In this document: positions 60,515-63,632 of the stretch, in pieces | Numbering within the stretch: position 1 is the first letter of the stretch | How the letters are laid out: each line of letters opens with the position of its first letter | NCBI GenBank assembly: GCA_017503375.1 | Contig: JAFVTF010000063.1 | Coordinates: 1-63,632 of the forward strand | Direction: 5' to 3' | Source: Lentisphaeria bacterium | GTDB lineage: Bacteria > Verrucomicrobiota > Lentisphaeria > Victivallales > UBA1829 | Length of the DNA stretch: 63,632 nt | Translations under genes and position numbers: made by a program | The notes under the pieces: generated by a model | What the model was told of the DNA's origin: nothing | The model's input: the letters and a program-made list of their open reading frames with translations, nothing else | Databases searched by the model: none

Positions 60515-61528
60515 TTAATCCTCCTCGATTTTGTTGTCTTTCCAGTTGGTGTTTTTGGATTCTTTTTCGCCTTCAATAAATTTTTCTTTTAATTCAGAAA
60601 TATTCATTGTCATGCCTGATTCAAAATATGCTTTGGCAGCTTTTCCTACACCATAAGTGATTCCGGCGGCAATCGGAACTTTCAGGAACGGCAGGAAACT
60701 TGCCGCCAATTTTCCGGCAATGGAACCTCCTGCAACACCCGCAAGCATGGTCATAATGCTGCTGTCTACAGCATATCCGTAAGCGGCACCGATCCGGTAG
60801 ATCATATATGCTTCATTTGCCATCAAAGGAGCAACATCTGCCAGAGGAAGCGGTATCAAGGCGATTGCTGCAGCACGTCCTGCCGCCCAGTTGATATATT
60901 CATCAGCCTCTTTAGCCGCTTGTGCCTCCCAGCGGGAACGCATATTGCCGTAATAAGTATTCCAGCGGTTACGGAAGCTGAAAAGCTCTTCATCGGCTCC
61001 CTCAATGGCTTGTCCAGTCATTTCAAAAGCCTTGTTAAGCAGTTGAGCCAACCCGGTTTTGTTATGGCTGGAAACCATTACGATGCGTTCAGACGGAAGC
61101 AGGTCAAGAAGCTGGGACATCATGCTTTCGGTTTGTTCTTTGCGCAGCGTTTCTGCCTTAGTAACAACCAGCAGTACTTTATCTGAAAACTGTTGGATCA
61201 GCCGGGCATCGGCCGATTGTACTCTTGCCCCGGATCCGTCGATACAGTACCAGATATTGTGAACGAGATTTTCCGCTGTATCAGAGTCAAGACGATTGAC
61301 AACCTCTCCCATGATAAAACGGGAATATTCTTCCACCGTCTGCCCAGGCTCCATGCCTTCGCTGTCGATAAAATTGGCAACTTCCGTTTCGTACACATCA
61401 AAACCACGGGTTGTTGCTTCGGCATCACCGATTGCTTCGTCCGGGACGGTTCCGGCGTGAGTAACGGCTTGAACAAGGCTGGTTTTTCCTGCTCTGGTTT
61501 TTCCGCAAATCAAAATATTTGGTTTCAT
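60515..61528 (-). CDS. Membrane-associated GTPase with DUF697-like C-terminus
   Basis: The 337-residue protein has P-loop GKTRAGKTSL (9-18), G3 FIDSEGME and a G4 reading TKAE in place of NKxD, so base selectivity may differ. The C-terminal region has the DUF697/YcjF-type segment ALIPLPLADVAPLMANEAYMIYRIGAAYG and hydrophobic glycine-rich helices likely to enter the membrane. It is a paralogue of the next GTPase. Starts one base after it. Confidence 0.82.
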   Translation of the reverse strand: MKPNILICGKTRAGKTSLVQAVTHAGTVPDEAIGDAEATTRGFDVYETEVANFIDSEGMEPGQTVEEYSRFIMGEVVNRLDSDTAENLVHNIWYCIDGSGARVQSADARLIQQFSDKVLLVVTKAETLRKEQTESMMSQLLDLLPSERIVMVSSHNKTGLAQLLNKAFEMTGQAIEGADEELFSFRNRWNTYYGNMRSRWEAQAAKEADEYINWAAGRAAAIALIPLPLADVAPLMANEAYMIYRIGAAYGYAVDSSIMTMLAGVAGGSIAGKLAASFLPFLKVPIAAGITYGVGKAAKAYFESGMTMNISELKEKFIEGEKESKNTNWKDNKIEED

Positions 61529-61529
61529 T

Positions 61530-63014
61530 TTATTTTACCTCTTCTTTGTTCTTTTTGTATTCGGCGTAGAACTTTTTGAAAAGTTCCACATCAAATCCCA
61601 GATCCGGTGCAGGACGTCCTTCGATTTTAGCGATAGCACTTTCTTCAAAATTGCTCTTGACATAAAGTCCCATTGCTCCGGTAAGTGTCGCAGCAACGGT
61701 TGCATTGATCGCACTGCCAAGTCCGGGAATCAGTTTTAAGAGACTGGTTGCGAGAAATACCCCGGCAAGTCTTGCCACAAAAGGAAGTGCAGATTGCTTA
61801 ATAGCTTCTTCTTTCAGCCCATAAAGTCCGGCAAGGGTTGCGATCATTGTAACCTGTATCGGAACAATAACAGCTGCATCGGAAAGAGGAATCGGAACGG
61901 CCCCGGCTCCAGCTGCGGCGGTGGCTGCTGTTGCAATAATTGCCTTTGCCTTTCCTGCTTTGTCGTAAACCGCCTGGATTTTTGCTTCTTTATCCACTCT
62001 TTGAGCTTCCATAAAGGCATCCTTATAGGCATCCGGCAGCATGGCATATGAAAGATTCATAAGTTCCTTGCAGCCAACAGCACCGCCTTCTTCATCACTG
62101 CTGAAAATGATCCGTTCTTCCGGGATCCCTGCGTCCATGATAACTTCTTTCAGTGCAGCTTTCTGGTTTGGACGGGTGATGTCGCTTTTGGTTACTACAA
62201 CAATCACATTTTTGGTGGTGAAAATGTTTCTGATAAGATTCTTGTCGCAATCTGTCACACGGGCTCCCGGACCCTGAATTGTGTACCAGACAAGGTGGAT
62301 GTGATCATCCACATTGGGATTTTCCTGTTGAGAACGGACAAACTGCCGGGTCTGCTCTGTAAACTCTCTTTCCGTCTCCCCCAATTCCAGTCCTTTGGAG
62401 TCCCAGATTTTTACAAGGTCATTTTCATAACAGTCATACCCCATAGTGCGCGGAGCACCATCGCCAATAGCTGAGTCGGGGACAACATCTCCCAAGATCG
62501 CCTTGACCAGAGAACTTTTCCCACTGCCGGTATAGCCGCAAACAAGGATATTTGGGCGTTTCCCGAACTTTTCACGAGCCTCCTCGTACTTGCTGTTGAA
62601 TTCTTTTTTCACGTCGAAGTTTTCCATTTCAGACCTCCATAATTGATTGTTTGTATTATCAGGCTCTTCCTGAATTTTTAGTATTTCAAAATCTTCCATA
62701 ACAGCTCCATGTTTATGTTCCATATATTTACATAAGTCTTCAAAATCAGATTTTTCCGGCAGATTCAGAAATTTACTGATCATTTCAATGGAATCATTGA
62801 ATTTTTCTGTGGTGTTTGCGGCATTGAGCATTGCTTCAAAAAAACTGACTGCCACGCTATTTCTTGCAAAAACCTTGCAGTTGCCAAATTCATTGTAAGA
62901 TACAGCACGGACTTCCCCGGGGAGCGGCACAGTCAACAGAACGCGATGAGAGAGATAAAAGCCGACACGTTGATCTGAGGCCACCAAAATAGCTCCGAAT
63001 CGCATTTTATTCAT
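61530..63014 (-). CDS. Membrane-associated GTPase with N-terminal extension and DUF697-like C-terminus
   Basis: The 494-residue protein has an extra N-terminal domain of about 120 residues not seen in its paralogue, then a linker and a GTPase with P-loop CGYTGSGKSSL (P-loop near 160-167), G3 IWDSKGLELG, G4 VVTKSD, and the C-terminal AVPIPLSDAAVIVPIQVTMIATLAGLYG DUF697-type membrane region. Two related GTPases in tandem suggests a heteromeric or paired action, as in immunity-type dynamin-like or IRG-like systems; this is inference. ATGA overlap with the preceding gene. Confidence 0.82.
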   Translation of the reverse strand: MNKMRFGAILVASDQRVGFYLSHRVLLTVPLPGEVRAVSYNEFGNCKVFARNSVAVSFFEAMLNAANTTEKFNDSIEMISKFLNLPEKSDFEDLCKYMEHKHGAVMEDFEILKIQEEPDNTNNQLWRSEMENFDVKKEFNSKYEEAREKFGKRPNILVCGYTGSGKSSLVKAILGDVVPDSAIGDGAPRTMGYDCYENDLVKIWDSKGLELGETEREFTEQTRQFVRSQQENPNVDDHIHLVWYTIQGPGARVTDCDKNLIRNIFTTKNVIVVVTKSDITRPNQKAALKEVIMDAGIPEERIIFSSDEEGGAVGCKELMNLSYAMLPDAYKDAFMEAQRVDKEAKIQAVYDKAGKAKAIIATAATAAAGAGAVPIPLSDAAVIVPIQVTMIATLAGLYGLKEEAIKQSALPFVARLAGVFLATSLLKLIPGLGSAINATVAATLTGAMGLYVKSNFEESAIAKIEGRPAPDLGFDVELFKKFYAEYKKNKEEVK

Positions 63015-63391
63015 TTTCCGAACTCCATGTGTAAAAGTTCACGATTGATTGCCATTTCAATCCCCTGGGCGATCGCATGCAGCCGTTCAAGTTGATTTTG
63101 AACCTTGAATTCTCCGTCAGGAAAATCAAATATCCATTCTGACAGATCCGCTGGAAACACCGCACGTTTCCCTTCAATAATCCGACAGAGGTCTGCATTG
63201 ATGATCTGAAGTGCTTGAGAATAAGCCCGGATTTTAAGAATGACTTCACTGCGACCTTTCCAATCTTCAAGAGCTGCTGCCGATACCAGACTTTCCGCAG
63301 CGGAACAAAACAAATCATCCACAAGACGGAGACGATAATGCAAGTCAAGGATCATTTCCCTGAATAATATTGGCTGTCTTTTTTCACTCAC
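63011..63391 (-). CDS. Protein of unknown function, first gene of the GTPase operon
   Basis: 126 residues, GTG start at 63391 (GAAAGGT upstream), mostly helical (LVDDLFCSAAESLVSAAALEDW; FKVQNQLERLHAIAQGIEMAINRELLHMEF). No family recognised. Its stop overlaps the GTPase start (ATGA), so it is translated in a fixed ratio with it. Confidence 0.6.
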   Translation of the reverse strand: MSEKRQPILFREMILDLHYRLRLVDDLFCSAAESLVSAAALEDWKGRSEVILKIRAYSQALQIINADLCRIIEGKRAVFPADLSEWIFDFPDGEFKVQNQLERLHAIAQGIEMAINRELLHMEFGK

Positions 63392-63417
63392 GTTTTTTTA
63401 CCTTTCGTTTTGACCAT

Positions 63418-63450
63418 AATATATATCGGGTGATATGCCAAATGGTGTCA
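63418..63450 (-). promoter_or_regulatory. Shared promoter element B, before the GTPase operon
   Basis: On the minus strand TGACA (63446-63450), 5 nt, TGGCA (63436-63440), 12 nt, TATATT (63418-63423). The outer bases also make a TGATATG/CATATCA inverted repeat (63431-63455). Start about 20 bp before the GTG at 63391. Confidence 0.7.
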
Positions 63451-63487
63451 TATCATGGGATAAACATTAAAAAAAATCATTTATTTT

Positions 63488-63632
63488 AGCTCTGTTCCCG
63501 ATAAAGGTTGATTTGTGATCGGGGAAGAAGGGAAAAAATTTTGAGGAAATTTCTTCCCTTCTTCCCCGAACCCCATCATCCTTTTTCAAACCTTTTTGCG
63601 GCATTCCGATTTTTACGATGTAAAAATCGAAA
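63488..63632. repeat. Intergenic repeat family 2, copy cut by the window edge
   Basis: Starts AGCTCTGTTCCCGATAAAGGTTG and then shares almost the whole hairpin block with 28157-28296: GTGATCGGGGAAGAAGGGAA and its inverse, CCCCATCATCCTTTTTC and the GCATTCCGATTTTT hairpin. It continues past the window end. Confidence 0.7.

Overview
This window looks like a chromosome segment from a member of the PVC superphylum, most likely Lentisphaerota (Victivallis-like). I infer this from gene content: a GHL10-type hydrolase, two DUF4838 proteins, DUF1559-type pseudopilins with an H-X9-DG tail, a GH106-like protein, and paired secreted carbohydrate enzymes under a GntR-type regulator. No 16S gene is present, so the placement is an inference. 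Housekeeping promoters repeatedly show TTGnnn, 16-17 bp, TATATT (or TAAGTT). Many genes overlap by ATGA or GTGA.

Layout. 1-50: 5' part of a tRNA-Gly(CCC) on the minus strand, cut by the window edge. 238-13232 (+): an RpiB-GlyA fusion, serS, leuC, leuD, an HNH protein, a three-gene ABC importer, a Xer-type recombinase, purA and rodA. 13234-17841 (-): hisF, a lipoate-ligase-like gene, rnc, an iron-type alcohol dehydrogenase and a GHL10 hydrolase in one run. 18082-24252 (+): lepA, lepB, purU, a small lipoprotein, maf and a secreted alpha/beta hydrolase. 24319-26040: a CcdA/DsbD-thioredoxin gene between two inverted copies of a MITE-like element, one of which supplies its stop codon. 26419-28154 (+): four small membrane or secreted proteins behind a possible 18-codon leader ORF. 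28428-33773 (+): an amidohydrolase, then a strongly expressed-looking operon of NagB-like isomerase, PIG-L deacetylase, PfkB kinase and mannitol-1-phosphate-dehydrogenase-like protein, a candidate amino-sugar pathway. 33888-40377 (-): the classic thrS-infC-rpmI-rplT-pheS-pheT cluster, with an AUC start for infC, a ThrRS without TGS domain, and a terminator/attenuator just before pheS.

41390-51074 (+) is a carbohydrate operon: GntR/LacI-type regulator, two DUF4838 proteins, two pseudopilins and a GH38 alpha-mannosidase, facing a GH106-like protein (51147-54203, -). 54264-55230 holds decayed fragments (Mrr-like nuclease C-terminus, integrase-core transposase) and a large inverted repeat.

55229-63391 is the most unusual part. 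It holds a TerY-type phosphorylation triad (vWA protein, PP2C phosphatase, kinase), a zinc-ribbon protein, unknown proteins, an LprI-like lipoprotein, two DUF697-type membrane GTPases, an acidic tail-anchored protein and a divergent LRAT-like hydrolase. Four minus-strand promoters here share one architecture found nowhere else I noticed in the window: TGNCR, 5 nt, TGNCA, 12 nt, TATATT. They look like one regulon under a common activator and may form an uncharacterised stress or defence system.
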